From: Symsagittifera roscoffensis
Lineage: Eukaryota; Xenacoelomorpha; Acoela; Convolutidae
Assembly: GCF_963678635.1 (NCBI RefSeq)
Contig: NC_087068.1
Coordinates: 9,618,027 to 9,682,026 of the forward strand
DNA length: 64,000 bases
Direction: 5' to 3'
Shown: piece after piece, positions 11,286 through 23,854 of the stretch
How positions within the stretch are numbered: position 1 is the first letter of the stretch
Layout: each line of letters starts with the position of its first letter
Made by a program: the position numbers and the translations under genes
The notes under the pieces: generated by a model
Told to the model about the DNA's origin: nothing
Database searches by the model: none
The model's input: the letters and a program-made list of their open reading frames with translations, nothing else

Positions 11286-13268
11286 ATGACAACATTCGAC
11301 GGTTACACCTCCATGCTTCCCAGTTCCATGGGGGGATCCTCTTACACCCACCAGATGAACATGGCCGCCGCAGGCCATGCATCATCGGTAGGCTCCGCCG
11401 CCGCTCAAGCCCAGCAAAACTACGCCAATGCCATGAGTGCGTACCCTAGTTTCGCCAGTATGCAGAGTGCCGCCGGAACAGCCGCGGGACTCGCGGGCGG
11501 ACAGATCGGCAACTACATGAGCAGCGCCAGTTTCAACGCCGCCGCCGCTGCCTCGTCTATTCCCCAAATGCCGTTCAACTCTCCGTACAGTGTGCCGCCG
11601 ATGGCCGCCGCAGCTTACAACACCGCGTTCAATCCGGCTAGTTATGTCGACTACGGGCGAGCGGCGGATTCGATCTACCAGTTGACGTCGCCCACTCATC
11701 GAGGACGAGCTAACCTCCCATCGCCGAATCAAGCCGACAAGTTCCGAAGGAGTTACAGTCAGAGCCACGCTAAGCCGCCTTACTCGTATATTTCACTTAT
11801 CACAATGGCGATTCAGAACTCTGCAAATAGGATGGTCACTTTGAGCGACATTTATTCCTTCATCATGGAACTGTTCCCGTACTATCGCCAGAACCAGCAA
11901 AGATGGCAGAACTCTATTAGACACAGTCTTTCATTCAACGACTGCTTCGTAAAGGTTCCCAGAACTCCTGAGAAACCTGGCAAGGGATCCTTCTGGACGC
12001 TCCATCCGGAGTCTGGTAACATGTTTGAGAACGGGTGCTATCTCAGACGGCAGAAAAGATTCAAAGACGAAAAGAAACAGGCGAAAAAGGAGAAAAGTAA
12101 GAAAAATAAAGACATCAAAGAAGAGGTCGACCCGAATCACGAAGTTTACGACGACATGGATCACAACATGAAGCAAGAAGACGAAGAATTTAGTCCCGAG
12201 GCGTACGTACATTCGCCGGGAGGCATGAACGGATACGGGGCCAATGACAGGAGTCTCGGAAACTCGCCGACTGAAATCGGCGCACCGAATCTCAATTCTT
12301 CGGGTGCAGGTCACATCTCGCCGGCTCAAGCCGCAGCTGAGACCAGAGCTCTTTTGCACCAACAGACGAACGGCAATGGCAACTCACATCACCAAGAGAA
12401 CCACGACAACACAACTGACTTGATTTCGGCAGCTCTGAGATCCGAGCAACAACAGCAAAGTCTCAGCGACTTGATGCACTCGGCTGTTTCGGTTCAAAAC
12501 GCTCTCGGAGCCAACGGGCAGACGTATCTTCACGACGCTTCCTCGATGTTGGGACCCCTTTTCCCAGTAACTGGGGTTCTACCTTCCATGGCATACATGG
12601 CAAGCGGAACTGCAAACGACTTCGCGTCTCTCAAAAGCGACGCCACCAACGCCTTTTCCATATCCAGCATCATGAAAGATTCCTCCGCTGCGTCTCACGA
12701 GTCGGTTCAACTTCTGCAGAACCCTCACTTTCTAGGAATGAATCAGCATGCGGACTTAATCAAATACGAAACAAATGCGAGCTCCCAACATATGTACTCT
12801 TCAAACCCTTCAATGGGCTATAATTCCTACATCGCTGCTGCTTCAATTATGCCTCAAGTCCAACAACAACATAATTCAAACTTAAACGAACTCGATTCTC
12901 TCATCGCACAAGCTCCGACATCTCACAACGAGACCTCGTTTAACTCTCGGGTCTCAAACGGACACCTAATGTCGCAGCCGAATCACCAAAATGGCGCCGC
13001 GGGAAGTCCCACCAACTCAGTCGTCGCGGTGAACGGATCCGGCAACGCCTCCAGTCCGATCGGGTGTGCGCCGACAACAGTTTCTCTGGACCAAAGATTG
13101 TCTCAGAGTGGAGCAGCCTTATGTAACAGTTCAATTGTTACGTCATTAGTTACGTCACAGGATACGCAATGCTGCGTGTCTTCGCCAGTTGCGACCTCGA
13201 ATGCTTTTTTCAACTCTATTCCTGCAACGACTAATGGGCCACAAATTCTCAACACCAACAGCTACTAA
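11286..13268 (+). CDS. FoxA: FoxA forkhead transcription factor (HNF3 class)
   Basis: Single-exon frame of 660 aa for a nuclear winged-helix DNA-binding factor; FoxA proteins act as pioneer factors in endoderm, pharynx and axial midline. The forkhead domain spans about residues 161-260, opening [15 protein letters not shown] and holding the recognition helix [19 protein letters not shown] (203-221) and the wing region [20 protein letters not shown]. Residues 263-280 after wing 2 are a lysine-rich run, probably nuclear targeting. NAFSISSIM (455-463) resembles the FoxA C-terminal motif HPFSINNLM, which binds Groucho/TLE, and the tail ends ILNTNSY, like the conserved VLNTS end. The N-terminus is rich in Ala, Ser and Met with a TSMLPSS motif. 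The ATG at 11286 is the first after an in-frame stop at 11202. The helix 2 segment [10 protein letters not shown] differs slightly from the common QWIMDLFPFY. The gene is much GC-richer than its flanks. FoxA rather than another Fox class: confident. Confidence 0.97.
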   Translation: MTTFDGYTSMLPSSMGGSSYTHQMNMAAAGHASSVGSAAAQAQQNYANAMSAYPSFASMQSAAGTAAGLAGGQIGNYMSSASFNAAAAASSIPQMPFNSPYSVPPMAAAAYNTAFNPASYVDYGRAADSIYQLTSPTHRGRANLPSPNQADKFRRSYSQSHAKPPYSYISLITMAIQNSANRMVTLSDIYSFIMELFPYYRQNQQRWQNSIRHSLSFNDCFVKVPRTPEKPGKGSFWTLHPESGNMFENGCYLRRQKRFKDEKKQAKKEKSKKNKDIKEEVDPNHEVYDDMDHNMKQEDEEFSPEAYVHSPGGMNGYGANDRSLGNSPTEIGAPNLNSSGAGHISPAQAAAETRALLHQQTNGNGNSHHQENHDNTTDLISAALRSEQQQQSLSDLMHSAVSVQNALGANGQTYLHDASSMLGPLFPVTGVLPSMAYMASGTANDFASLKSDATNAFSISSIMKDSSAASHESVQLLQNPHFLGMNQHADLIKYETNASSQHMYSSNPSMGYNSYIAAASIMPQVQQQHNSNLNELDSLIAQAPTSHNETSFNSRVSNGHLMSQPNHQNGAAGSPTNSVVAVNGSGNASSPIGCAPTTVSLDQRLSQSGAALCNSSIVTSLVTSQDTQCCVSSPVATSNAFFNSIPATTNGPQILNTNSY

Positions 13269-13383
13269 AAACACCCAGAAAAAACTGATATGCACAAAAA
13301 CAATTCAACTGCCCTGGACCAAAACGCAGAGCCAAAAGAAGCACAAAAATACAAAAATTCATAAAAAAACTCGACATTTCTCT

Positions 13384-13389
13384 AATAAA
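13384..13389 (+). terminator. First poly(A) signal of FoxA
   Basis: AATAAA lies 116 bases after the FoxA stop. It would give a very short 3' UTR. Confidence 0.4.
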
Positions 13390-13788
13390 TCTCTTTAGCT
13401 CTCCTTAATCCTATTTTCTGATTGAAAGTGTCCTTATATTTTTGACTTTATTTATAAATTGGTCGGTGCTAATTTATTACGTTTTTTAGCTTCTCTTTTA
13501 GTAACGTAAAAATTATCGTTTGTCCTTATGAAATGGAGCTATAGTTTAACCTCTGCTTTATAGCTATAATTCCTATATAGGCGCTTTGCTTGTCAGAAAT
13601 TCTGATCGATGGATGACCAAAATAACTTAACCCATTTTATACTTGCAGTTTAACTTCATTTCAATTAAGTCCCCCATATTCTAATGTGATTATCTTCTGC
13701 TCAGAATGTTCCGAACTTGTTCATTCGGATGCTCCGACCATCTCTGCTCATTCCATTCTGTCATAGTATTTTTAGTTTTAGTACTTTA

Positions 13789-13794
13789 AATAAA
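13789..13794 (+). terminator. Second poly(A) signal of FoxA
   Basis: AATAAA is followed within 10 bases by a T- and GT-rich stretch (from 13795), the usual downstream element, so it is the better candidate for the main 3' end. The 3' UTR would be about 0.5 kb. Confidence 0.45.
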
Positions 13795-14667
13795 TTTTGT
13801 TCCTCTATAATATAGCCAATTTGGGTTGAAAAACTTTGAAAAAATTCAATATTTATTCACCCGTAATCTTTTTATCCAATCAAATTTGAGACCACCAGGC
13901 GATACTAGCTCGGCAGAACAAAAAATGAAGAAAAAACGTCAAAATAGTGTTTAAACATTTCGACAAAAATGTTTCATGTTAACACTACTTGATCTGTGCG
14001 ATCCCAAGGAATCAGCAAAGAATTGCGATCCCTCATGAAACTTGGGTTCAACCATTTTCCCCCGAAATTTTCAAGTTCTGCGCGATCTAAACAAAATTAA
14101 AATAGACAGGTTTTGAAAATAATTTCGTGCTTTTTCATTTGATCTGACAGATGTTCAGCTTTCGGTAGTTTTCAACACATTTTCGAAGAATGAAGTGGCA
14201 AAACCGATGGAACTAACGGCCGTGAACATAGCCAACTGTCAATTGGAAACGGTTTGAAAAACAATGAAGCCGAAAAAAAAACGTTTTTCAATTTTCGAAG
14301 AAAAAATACACCTATATCATCAAGACCTATATAAGTGAAAATCACTTCGTTCTTTTACACTTAAAAGAAAAATTAAGGCTTTCAGATCTTCGGATTGGAG
14401 CTAATGGGTGACCTTTAGTCTCCAATTTTCATTCTAGCAAATAGTCGAACCCATTTTTCATAATTGCTTTTCCCGGGAAGGTAAAGGGAGCCAATACCAA
14501 AGTTCTACCTTCACAACCGCACATGATTTATAAATATAAACTTCTTTTGAGTTTAAATTTGATAAAATTTCAACAGTTGGGTTGTCCCTAAAAAAGCAAG
14601 TATGAAACATGATGGCTCTCGCTCCCACGGTTTATGAAAATAATTTAGAAAAAAAAACACAAATAAA
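13795..14667. other. FoxA downstream flank with one repeat tail
   Basis: No gene seen. At 14332-14363 lies the terminal hairpin of the 450-bp repeat family, with stem TAAGTG/CACTTA; the body of that repeat is not clear here. Confidence 0.45.
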
Positions 14668-14675
14668 CATACTTT

Positions 14676-14893
14676 GGCTCTTTTCCAGTTCCCCCCCCCT
14701 TTCCAATTCAATTTTGAAAAGTATATTTAACGTTGTCATAATGCAATGAAATTTGGCGTGGTGAACAAATCGACAATTCTGAACAGATTTGTTCTTCATA
14801 CTTTACAGCGTAAAATCACGCATTTAGCCGTAATAACACGTAAAACAAATATGAAACTAGGTATTTTGAAAGGGGGGGAACTGGAAAAGAGCC
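14676..14893. mobile_element. MITE with perfect 8-bp target duplication
   Basis: A 218-bp element has terminal inverted repeats of about 25 bp beginning GGCTCTTTTCCAGTT, followed by a C run of 9 on the left and 7 on the right, then TTTC. It is flanked on both sides by CATACTTT (14668-14675 and 14894-14901). No transposase is encoded. The 8-bp duplication is typical of hAT-, P- and Merlin-type mobilisation; the family cannot be fixed from this copy. The exact duplication suggests a fairly recent insertion. Confidence 0.85.
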
Positions 14894-15162
14894 CATACTT
14901 TTACTGTTTCGATAATTTTAGGGAGAAAAATGTTCTTCAAAAGCCTATCTAAATTTTAGGAACCAACTGTCCTATTTATACCTTCAATTTTTACGACAAA
15001 ATTAAATTGCTTTCGAATTGGCCTTCGATTGTTTTTGGAACGGAATTGGTTCTTAATCTTCTCAAACAACATTCGATTCTCAAATCCAATGCAATTCATT
15101 CTAAGGTGAATTTGATCTGTCTTGGACTCGTTCAAAACCAACAGTTCATTCTTGTGTTCCAA

Positions 15163-15235
15163 GGGGATGTAGCTCAAATGGTAGAGCGCTCGCTTAGCAT
15201 GCGAGAGGTACGGGGATCGATGCCCCGCATCTCCA
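15163..15235 (+). tRNA. tRNA-Ala (anticodon AGC)
   Basis: A complete 73-nt cloverleaf. The acceptor stem GGGGATG pairs with CATCTCC (one G-U), the discriminator base is A, and there is no intron. The anticodon stem CTCGC/GCGAG encloses loop TTAGCAT with AGC at 15196-15198. Box A is the segment from TAGCTCA and box B is GGATCGATGCC. CCA is not encoded apart from the normal end. The gene lies in the 10.6-kb gap between the convergent genes FoxA and MIPOL1. It appears functional; the sequence shows no mismatch in any stem that would argue otherwise. Confidence 0.97.
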
Positions 15236-15236
15236 A

Positions 15237-15242
15237 TTTTTT
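15237..15242 (+). terminator. Pol III terminator of tRNA-Ala
   Basis: A run of six T starts two bases after the mature tRNA end, sufficient for RNA polymerase III termination. Confidence 0.9.
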
Positions 15243-18200
15243 ATCACTTACATCTCTTTTTATCACTTAATTGAAATTGCGAATCGAAACTTCTTCCTGT
15301 CGATCGAAACTTTTCCCACAAATTTCTACCCGACCTCGAGCCCTGGAAAAAATCAGCTTACATCGAACCATGTATGACTACAGGACATTTTGTGCAACAA
15401 GATTGAACGCGCGTGCCCTTAAATTAATCGAAGAAACTTCCGTTACAAAGAGACGGCAAAACTTGAGCATTCGATTTCTTTGAAGCCCGCCAAATCTGTC
15501 TACCTCGAAAATGCCGCTAGTCGAGCGCTGAAAGGGAACCTTTAAGGGGCCACAAAACAGATGCCAAATTTAGAAGTAAACTGAAAATTCAGTTAGCGTC
15601 CATTCCATCGCATAATCTTGATTTCTTCTCATGCAACAATCAATCACTTCAGCAATTTTTTACATTCTTGAGACATTTTATCGGCTTGCAAAGATGCACC
15701 AGTTTCAGTTACATAGCTTCAGTCCTGTTAGAAAAAACAAACAAGCCGAGATTTTAAATCAAATTAATTTCAGACATTCTGTCTTTTTACCTGGTGTTAT
15801 ACAGTCCAAAAAACAAACATCCAAAAAATGTTCAACTAGCGAAAAATAGTTTAAGAAAGTGTTGTTTGATCTTTTCAATTCAATATTTTTTTAGCGATTT
15901 TTAAACACTGAGGTATGTTCAAATTTGATCCCTTGCTGTTTATGATGCAAAACAATGCACAAGATCAAGGTATATATTTCGACATAATTATCATACCGAA
16001 TCGCTTAATTCACAAACAAATAAAAATTTGTGTGAATTTGATTGCAAGGTATTAATACGCAGTTGGCACCTCAAACAAGGTAGATTTAAGAGGGATTGCA
16101 ATTCTGTGATGTTGCGTGGATTTCGGGGGTAAAACTCGGAAATATATTTTGGGACTCAAAATTCAGAGATATGAACTATTTTTACATTCGGTGTGATATC
16201 CTGCTGCGTTAATAGACTTAAAGTTCGATTTGCTTGTAATTCAAGCTAATCCCGGCAATTGAAAAATGTGAGAAATAAGATTTAAGTTAAGCGATTGGTG
16301 TTCCGACACCAACATACTTTCAAGTTCAAAGAGCACTCGAAATGTCGAAACGGCCCGCCCGACAAAAAACAGTTATAGCTGAACTCTGACAACAATAGAC
16401 TTAGATATGTAAAGATATGCCCTGCTAATTTGGCCCTTCCAGCCCCAAGCCAAAATACACTTCAAAAAACACCCCCACAATCAATTCAAAGACCACTTCA
16501 AATCTACTTGACTTCAAATCGTACAAGTATAGCGATTTGAGCGACTGTAAAAATATCTGTTGTCTTTGACGGGGATGGGAAAGGAGTACGCTAAAACAAC
16601 AAATTGTTTGTTAATTTGGAAGGGGGACGTTTAAAATCAATAAGCGTGCGCTGAGTAGCCTAGGATTTTTAGTTTTTAGATCACTGCTGTTGCAAATTGA
16701 AGTACAACAGCGCGATAAAAAAAATAGGCTACAGTTCAAAGGGAAGGAATTTTTTCCATCTAAGAGACCTGGTTCGGAATTAGTATAGCCACGTTTTGCT
16801 TTCTTGGAGGATGAAAAAGTTTTAACCTTGATCAAACAAGTTTGATCAGCGTCAGTCCAAATATTTCACATTTTCAACACGTGTTAAAGAAGTTTTTCTC
16901 CAAAGCAAAACCTGCTAAGCAAACGTCTTCAGCCTCGATATCGAAACTTATATTATACAACGCTAAAAAAAGTTTAACACCGGCAAAATAAACAAAATTG
17001 AACAAACAAGTTCGTTTACGGATATCTGGATATTTTGAAGTTTTTTCCACCACAATAAAAGACCTTGATAGAAAACATTATAAACTACCAAAAAAACACC
17101 TATATAAAAAGCATAAACAAATTCAGTTAACTAATTGATGACTTTTTAGAAGTCCAATTTAGGAAATCGATCCATCCTACATCACAAACGTCGAAGTAGT
17201 AAACAACCTTGAGGTCGTCAACAATTTAGTTTCAGGTGTGCAATATTCAGCCGTGGCCTTGTTTACAATCTAGATGTCGTGTTTAATTAACTTGTGCTGG
17301 GCTATTAGTTGAACCAACTAACTAAGTAACCAAACCAACCAAAACATTTTCAAAATGGGCATCATTCAGAACTAAAAGTGTTCAGCGCTCACTCAACTTT
17401 CAACCCCCTCCCCTTTTAAGTATAAATTTTAACGTGCAGTTTAGGTAGTTTTGGCAGTGAAAGCAATGGTAAAATAGCTCGCAGTAAAACGCGATAAAAT
17501 GGTTAGTTTATTAGTTTTACCATTAGTTAGTAGTTAGTTATAAACTAGTCCGTAAAGTAGTAAAGCAGAATAAAAGTTTCCACACAAATTGATGTGGTAC
17601 GTATGGCTTAAGTTAATACCTAGTGAATGGTTTAGTTTGGGCTGTTTGCGTTGGGGCAAAGTCAAATAAGTTTATCATCCGGTGGCAAACAGAAGAGCGC
17701 CTTTAAGCCACAGGAAAACGAAGGCTAGCAAATAGAGCCCCAATCTAGAGCAAATATTCGGAGCGACCCTTTTACCCCAACATCACGTAACTACCACGAG
17801 AGTAATGGGGGAACCGAATGCAAAACGAAACAAACAGAGCAAACAGAGTCCAAGTCGGGTAAAATGAACCGAATGAGAAACTCAAAGTCAAATTCTCAAC
17901 AATATTTGAGAAACTGACAGAGAAGCAATTATAAGTTTTCTGCAGTTTACCATCTGTTAATTTCATGTTATCAAACTAGATGCCAAATGACTCAAAACTC
18001 AAACTCAAATGATCAAATGAATTCTCAATGGAACCAGCACAAACGTAGGAATGACGATGAGAAATAATTAAATAAAACTGATTAAATAATCCGTTTGGTA
18101 TATTGCCTGAGCAAACTTTTGACTATTTAATTTGATGAAGACCAAAGCAGTCGACAATTTAAAGCTGTTAAAAAACGCCAAAAAAAACTTTTTTCTATGT

Positions 18201-18691
18201 GTCAATTTCAGCCAGTATGTGAAATTCGGAGACAGCCGATATATCGACACGAGTTATAGGGTAGTTTCAATTCTAAAAGGAACTCACAAGGTACTCTCAA
18301 ACTGTACTGAATAAAAATCCTCACAAAATTGCCCGAGAAAGTACTGGCTAATTAAGTCCATTTGGGGCTACGGCCTTTTCCTGAATATTCACCCGGTAAC
18401 TTCCCAAGAAAAAACGAGAATGATTATGAAGACTCTTGGCCTGTACCAGTAATCTTTCTGATAAGAATCTGTTTTCTATTTCACTGGAAATTTAAAAATA
18501 TTAGAAAAAAACTATTTTCTCTAGCAAAACACAAAATCATCATCGGAAAATAATTCCAAGAATTTCACCGAGATTTATAAAAAAAAAACAGGAAAAAGCT
18601 TAAAAAAGCGCTCACATTTCAATAAATCAACAGTTTTTCTGTTATTCTATTTCTATTCTTCGATTCTACATATTGAGCATATTTTTAACAA
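15243..18691. other. FoxA-MIPOL1 intergenic DNA, no gene seen
   Basis: No exon, RNA gene or clear repeat was recognised. At 17290-17560 there is a loose, TTAGT-rich patch (repeated TTAGTT and its complement AACTAA), probably simple-sequence drift. Part of this stretch could be regulatory, but no motif cluster stood out. Confidence 0.4.
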
Positions 18692-19258
18692 AACAGAGGC
18701 GAAGCTTCGCTTAGCAAACAATTGCGAGAACACGACAAAAAACCGCTCTATAAAGTGCAATAAAAATACATTTTTTTCTTTTAAAAAAATGAATAAGGGA
18801 TTAATAAGGACCGTGCACAGGAGCCCATTTAAATTTCAAAAAACGCGCAATGGTAAGATTTGATAGCATGGTCGGGTGTCCTGATTTCCAAGCTGCACTC
18901 CCCCTCACAGAGTGAGTTGCGGTCCAGTCATTACCACAAGAGGGGAAGAAAAAAAAACTTACAGCACGAGATAATAAAAATTAGAAATAAGCCTCGAATT
19001 AATAAAAATTCGACTACCTCTGTTATTCGAACCTCCGACCTAGAGGTTTAGAGTTTCACACACTACCCACGCAGCCACGGAAGCTTCATAGACACCAAAC
19101 ACTAGCCACGAATAAAACAGAACAGATGCTATGTAATTTCCAATGCTACAGTGAAATTTACAAATAAGAGAACAGTTTTAATGAACACGTTTATTTGTGA
19201 GTCAGGTTAGAAAAAAAAGGTTCATAATAACACACTCAGCTGATTGCAAGCATAAAAA
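18692..19258 (-). repeat. CACAGAGG-headed repeat with tRNA-like module
   Basis: A head (ACAGAGGCGAAGCTTCGC at 18692) is followed, after an insertion at about 18775-18945, by the body shared with copies at 34921, 35345 and 56457. An antisense tRNA-like module at 19015-19082 has box B as GGTTCGAATAA-like degenerate sequence. The body ends near 19258 after the shared motif AGTCAGGTTAGAAAAAA. Confidence 0.65.
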
Positions 19259-19379
19259 CAGAAACACCTTAAGCTCAAGATACGTTTAAATCAAAACAAG
19301 AATAGCTATTGCATGTGCTATTAGCACCATGTTTCAAAAAAAACTCAATGAGTGCAATAAAAAAAACAAAATGGAAATT

Positions 19380-19830
19380 TTCTATCCTAAAATAAAAACA
19401 CAGCCAAGAGACAGTTGAAAAAGTTCCAATGCAAACAAGGAAAGTACAAAAAATGACAGACTTGATTTTTGAAACAAAACTTAAGCTTCGAAGTTTCACA
19501 GAAAAACTATATGGCCTTGAAGCTCTTGAATTTGAAAAATAATATATGAATGAGATCTCTTCAATAAAATTCAGCCAATTGTTGAAAACTGGATCAAAAG
19601 GTAAGCTTTTTATTCCGCTGAAAATTCTTAAAATTAAAATCCACTTTCGATACTAGTAGTATTCACAATTTTCACGCAAATTCCGCTTTAGCAAATCATT
19701 TTGAGCTGAACTAAGAAGGAAATGGAAATTCAAACGGCAAAAACAAAAATTAAGATTTTTCCTTATAAAAATCATCAAGTTATACATTAGTGTCTTCACT
19801 ACGTTCATTGACACTGATAACATGTTTTAC
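19380..19830. repeat. 450-bp hairpin-tailed repeat, copy
   Basis: Shared order of motifs: ACAGTTGAAAAAG, then CTCTTGAATTT, then AACTGGATCAA..GGTAA, then TTTATTCCGCTG, then the terminal hairpin. Here the hairpin is AGTGTC/GACACT at 19789-19815. No coding capacity. Confidence 0.75.
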
Positions 19831-20184
19831 TATTTTTCACTGCATCCGAGATCACATCTTTATAATCTGATATTATCTGAGGTTTACTTGCGATATTCAG
19901 GTTTGAATGGGGAAAAACATCGGGCGGGGAAAAACTATTGCACCGTCACTAAGGAGAACTAAATATTTTACAGCTCTTTACCTTTTACTACTACTTGAAA
20001 GCATTAATTTGTAAACACTTAAACTATTAACACTTAAATAAAAAAAGTGAAACTTCAAAGACAAAAAGGCTCAAGACAGAAAACTTCGAACGCACGGGAA
20101 TCATGCCCACAAGATGCATCATCATACACAATCACTTCTCGTAACAATTCAAATTCTCCCAATTGCTGCACTTAAATAAAACAT

Positions 20185-20640
20185 ACCCAATCGAAGATTG
20201 GAAAAGAGTAATGAACGCAAGTAAACAAAAAAAAAACACTGACTTTGTTAAAAATTCTCAACTTTGGAATTTCAAAGAAAAAAATAGATGCCCTTAAAAC
20301 TCTTTGAATTTCTTAAACGATTTATGATTGGCGCTTTTTTGACAACCTTAACCCAACTGGAGAAAACTGGATCAACAGGTAAAGTTTTTATTCCGCTGGA
20401 AATCTAAAAACTAAATTCCACTTTCGAAACTAGAAACCGTTCACGTTTTTGACGCCATTTCCACGTTCATATTTGGAGAGTGCTATTTACGTCACTTTTA
20501 GAAGATGAAATTCAATTGAACTCAAAAAGTGCATATATACCTAAGTGCATCAATATTTCAAGACTTTTTTTCTTGAAAAAAAAAAAAAATCAGCAGGACC
20601 TTTATAAGAGTCTTCACTACGTTTATTACTCTTAAAAACC
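20185..20640. repeat. 450-bp hairpin-tailed repeat, copy
   Basis: Same motif order as the copy at 19380, including CTGGATCAACAGGTAA and TTTATTCCGCTGG. The terminal hairpin at 20605-20634 has stem TAAGAGT/ACTCTTA. Confidence 0.75.
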
Positions 20641-21537
20641 AGACAATAAAAAGAGCAAATTAGTTGAGCACACAAGGCTCGAGCTAATTCAAAATAGTCC
20701 TGATTGGACTTTACTTTTCTGAACATAATTCAAAAAAGATATGTGCGACGTATTGGAAAAATTTGGTTTCACATTAAATCACAAGCTTTATCCGGACCAA
20801 GGGGCTTATCCGGACCAAGGGGTTTATCCCTAGATAACTCCTTTCAAATACAGTCCAATACAAAAACCAGAGAGCAAAGAATGCGCTAGTGCTGATTAAA
20901 TAATTATCTGTACAAAAACCTCAAACTAGGTTGGATATAGACAGGAAAAGATGTGGAGATCACTTGATTACAATTTTAGCAGATTTGATATCGTGCAACT
21001 TGTACAGCAAAAATCGGGCCCGAAATTTGCCCCAAAAACGGATCATTTTCGGCTTTTTTTAGTCAATTATATTTACTTTGAAACTACCGGTTCAATTGTT
21101 GTGGTAAACCTGCATCACAGTGAGTTTCCTATCTAGCCCAAGAAAGTTTAAAAAGAGCAGATTCTTCTCAAATTATTATAAATAAATTTATTTATTTGAT
21201 AGCCAAAAATTGTAATTTTTACCATACAAAATATCTATTTATGTCACTCAAATTTTTCTGAGATTAGACCCGTGTTAAAATTTGTTGCTTTATATAAAGC
21301 TGTTCAATTTGATACAGTACTATTAGCAATTCAAACGATAGTTTTAGCGTAACATTTGATTGAAAGTTTTTGGTGTAAAATTTGGGGCCCGAAATTCGTG
21401 AAATAAATTTGCACAATAATAATTTTGCTAAACTTCTCAGCAATATTCATCCCTATCGTATTTTCACTCAACCCAAATCAGGAAAAAACCGATTTAATTT
21501 TCAAGTTTCATTCGTTTTGTCCGGATAATCAACATTT
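20641..21537. other. Intergenic DNA with a short 18-bp duplication
   Basis: No gene seen. CTTATCCGGACCAAGGGG is nearly repeated in tandem around 20786-20824. The rest is AT-rich and unremarkable. Confidence 0.45.
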
Positions 21538-22126
21538 AAGAGGCGAAGCTGCGCTTTTACACAGAGGCGAAGATGCGCTTCGCAAACACTAGCAAATACG
21601 GCGAAAAGCAGATTTATAAAGTCAAATAAGAAAAAAGTTTAAAAAAAAAGAAAATTCGGAGTCTCACGCCCTGGCTTCTCGGCCACGAACGCTTAGCAAT
21701 CGGCAAACACTAGTCGCAAAAAAAGTAGCTACATAAGCCAATAAATTGCCAATGCAATGCCGCAAAAGTGGTACCAAACACGAAAAGACACAATTTTGCA
21801 TGTAATAAATTGCAAAGCACAAAGCAGCAGCATTATGTATAAATTATGCATTTCAAAAAGTTGCGAGATATATTGAGTTAGAAAATGTCTGAAATCGAGT
21901 TTTTATTATTGTTGTTATTTGAAACAAATAGCTTTTTTCGATTCTTCGAATATTTAAAAATGCATCAACTATGTTAACTAATTACTAATCGATGGCTATG
22001 CTATCAAAAAGCCGTAAAGGTGCCACCAAAAGTGGCACCAATATTTATATTTGCGTCTTAGGTTGAAAAAAAAAGAAAAGTCGTAGTATTACACTATGCT
22101 CACTAAAGCTCACTCACTATTGTAAT
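21538..22126. repeat. CACAGAGG-headed repeat, long form
   Basis: A doubled head (GAGGCGAAGCTGCGCTT at 21538 and ACAGAGGCGAAGATGCGC at 21561) is followed by a body colinear with 26418-27037, including AGTTTTTATTATTGTT and AAGCCGTAAAG.TGCCACC, and ends in CTCACTAAAGCTCACT. The tRNA-like part is partly deleted. Confidence 0.75.
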
Positions 22127-23854
22127 TACACAGAGAATGCTTGTTTTTTAAGTTCTGTCCAATTTTTTTCACCAATCTACGTCACAAGTTTCTGTAATAA
22201 ATGGGTCAATTAGGCCAGAACATGGGAGAGAAAACCCAAAAAATAGCCTACTTCAAAAAATAGCCTACTTCAACATTTGATCATTTTTGTTATCATTATG
22301 TCGCCAGCTCTGTTCAAATTTGAAAAAAAATTATAGCCTAACAAGCATGCGGAAACAGAGCCGATAAAAACATATTTGAAAAAAAAACATCACTCTAGAA
22401 ATATGAATTTATAAAAAACCATTTAAAAACCATGGAAAATTCAATTGAAGTAGCAAAGGTTTTCTAGGTGTAGTTTGAAAGTTTGAGAGATTTTATCGCG
22501 TCAAAAAACAGCAGTGGAAACTGAAAAAGATAAAACTGTTTTCAGTGCAAAACTTTCAAATTATCGGATTACAAGTTCGAGACTCAAATTGCAAAAAAAA
22601 ACCGAAGAAGTTGAATACTTCAAACTTACTTGCAACCCTGGGGAAGAAGTAAGACTGCGGCAGTCATCAAGAAAGTTAAGATCGTGTTTGAGATGACGTT
22701 TTGATATGTGAAACTAAATTAAATAGGTGATGGCGGTTATTTTAGCTGTATTATAACTGCCATGGTAGAGACTATTTAGAACAGAAAAGTGTAAAGAGTA
22801 CACTTTGAATAGTTTAGATATCAAATTTACACTGGGCTCCGATACCAATATAACTTAAAAAAGTCATCCACGGTGGGTTTATGGGGGGAATCAACAAAAA
22901 ATGTGAGCAGGATACACATTGGGTAGTATGTTTAAACACAGGGCTAATTACTCAACCCATGAAGCACAAATGGCACAGTTAGCTCATTAAACATGCGAGA
23001 CAGAGAGAGGGCACAGATCACATGGCTGAAGGACAGAAGAGAATATCAGACATAGTTGAACAACCACGAACAACATTCCTAATTAGTAATAGTTACCATA
23101 TTACAATTAGATTTATAAATAATAACAATAATTTGTTTTCAGGCTCACAATCAGACAAGTAGAAAGTTTTTTTTAAATTATACCCCGGTGTCAAGCATGA
23201 GAGAAAACCATTAGATCATATGGTCCGTTTTCAAACGTCACTGAATATTACAATTAGATTTGATGCCACAAACATACATCATAATGAAACATAAAAAACC
23301 CTGGTCCAGAAGATTGAAACAAACACAATCATGAAATGCAATACTTCTGGTCCAAGAAATCTTTCAATGCTAGCAAAATAAAAACAGAAATCTTAAGAAT
23401 TTAAAGCCGAAACCGTGAAAAAAATATTGGTGTATTTCCAACACTTACGAAAACGGACGAGGAAGGACCTAGACTTTTTGCTGAGATCCCGGATAAAAAT
23501 ACCTTTTCCAGCTTCAGTTTAAAAAACAAACATTAGAATTCATATCAATTATAAATCGAATATACAATGGTAACAAAATGAGCCTTTCCCAATTTACAAA
23601 AGATCATACATAACCATTAAAAATAACAAAAAAAAATCTTACACCAAATTGCCCTTCTAGAAAATTAACTTTAAAAATTCTATCTTTTTAACACTGCAAA
23701 AAATGAGTTAAAAATGGCTAGTAAAAGGCTACTTCGATACCTACAAGTTTCCACGAAAACAGTCCAACCCGATTCTATATATAACTTTTCAAGCGAATTC
23801 CCCATGTAAAATCAATTCATTATGTTAGTAATTAAATAAAGAGCTTTCTAATCT
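22127..23854. other. MIPOL1 3' flank
   Basis: This DNA contains the MIPOL1 3' UTR on the minus strand. I found no minus-strand AATAAA within about 450 bases of the stop; a variant signal or a longer UTR must be used. No other gene seen. Confidence 0.4.

Noticed and set aside
11931-12362. Minus-strand open frames under FoxA (also 11382-11768)
   Set aside because: Shadows of the GC-rich FoxA coding sequence on the other strand.
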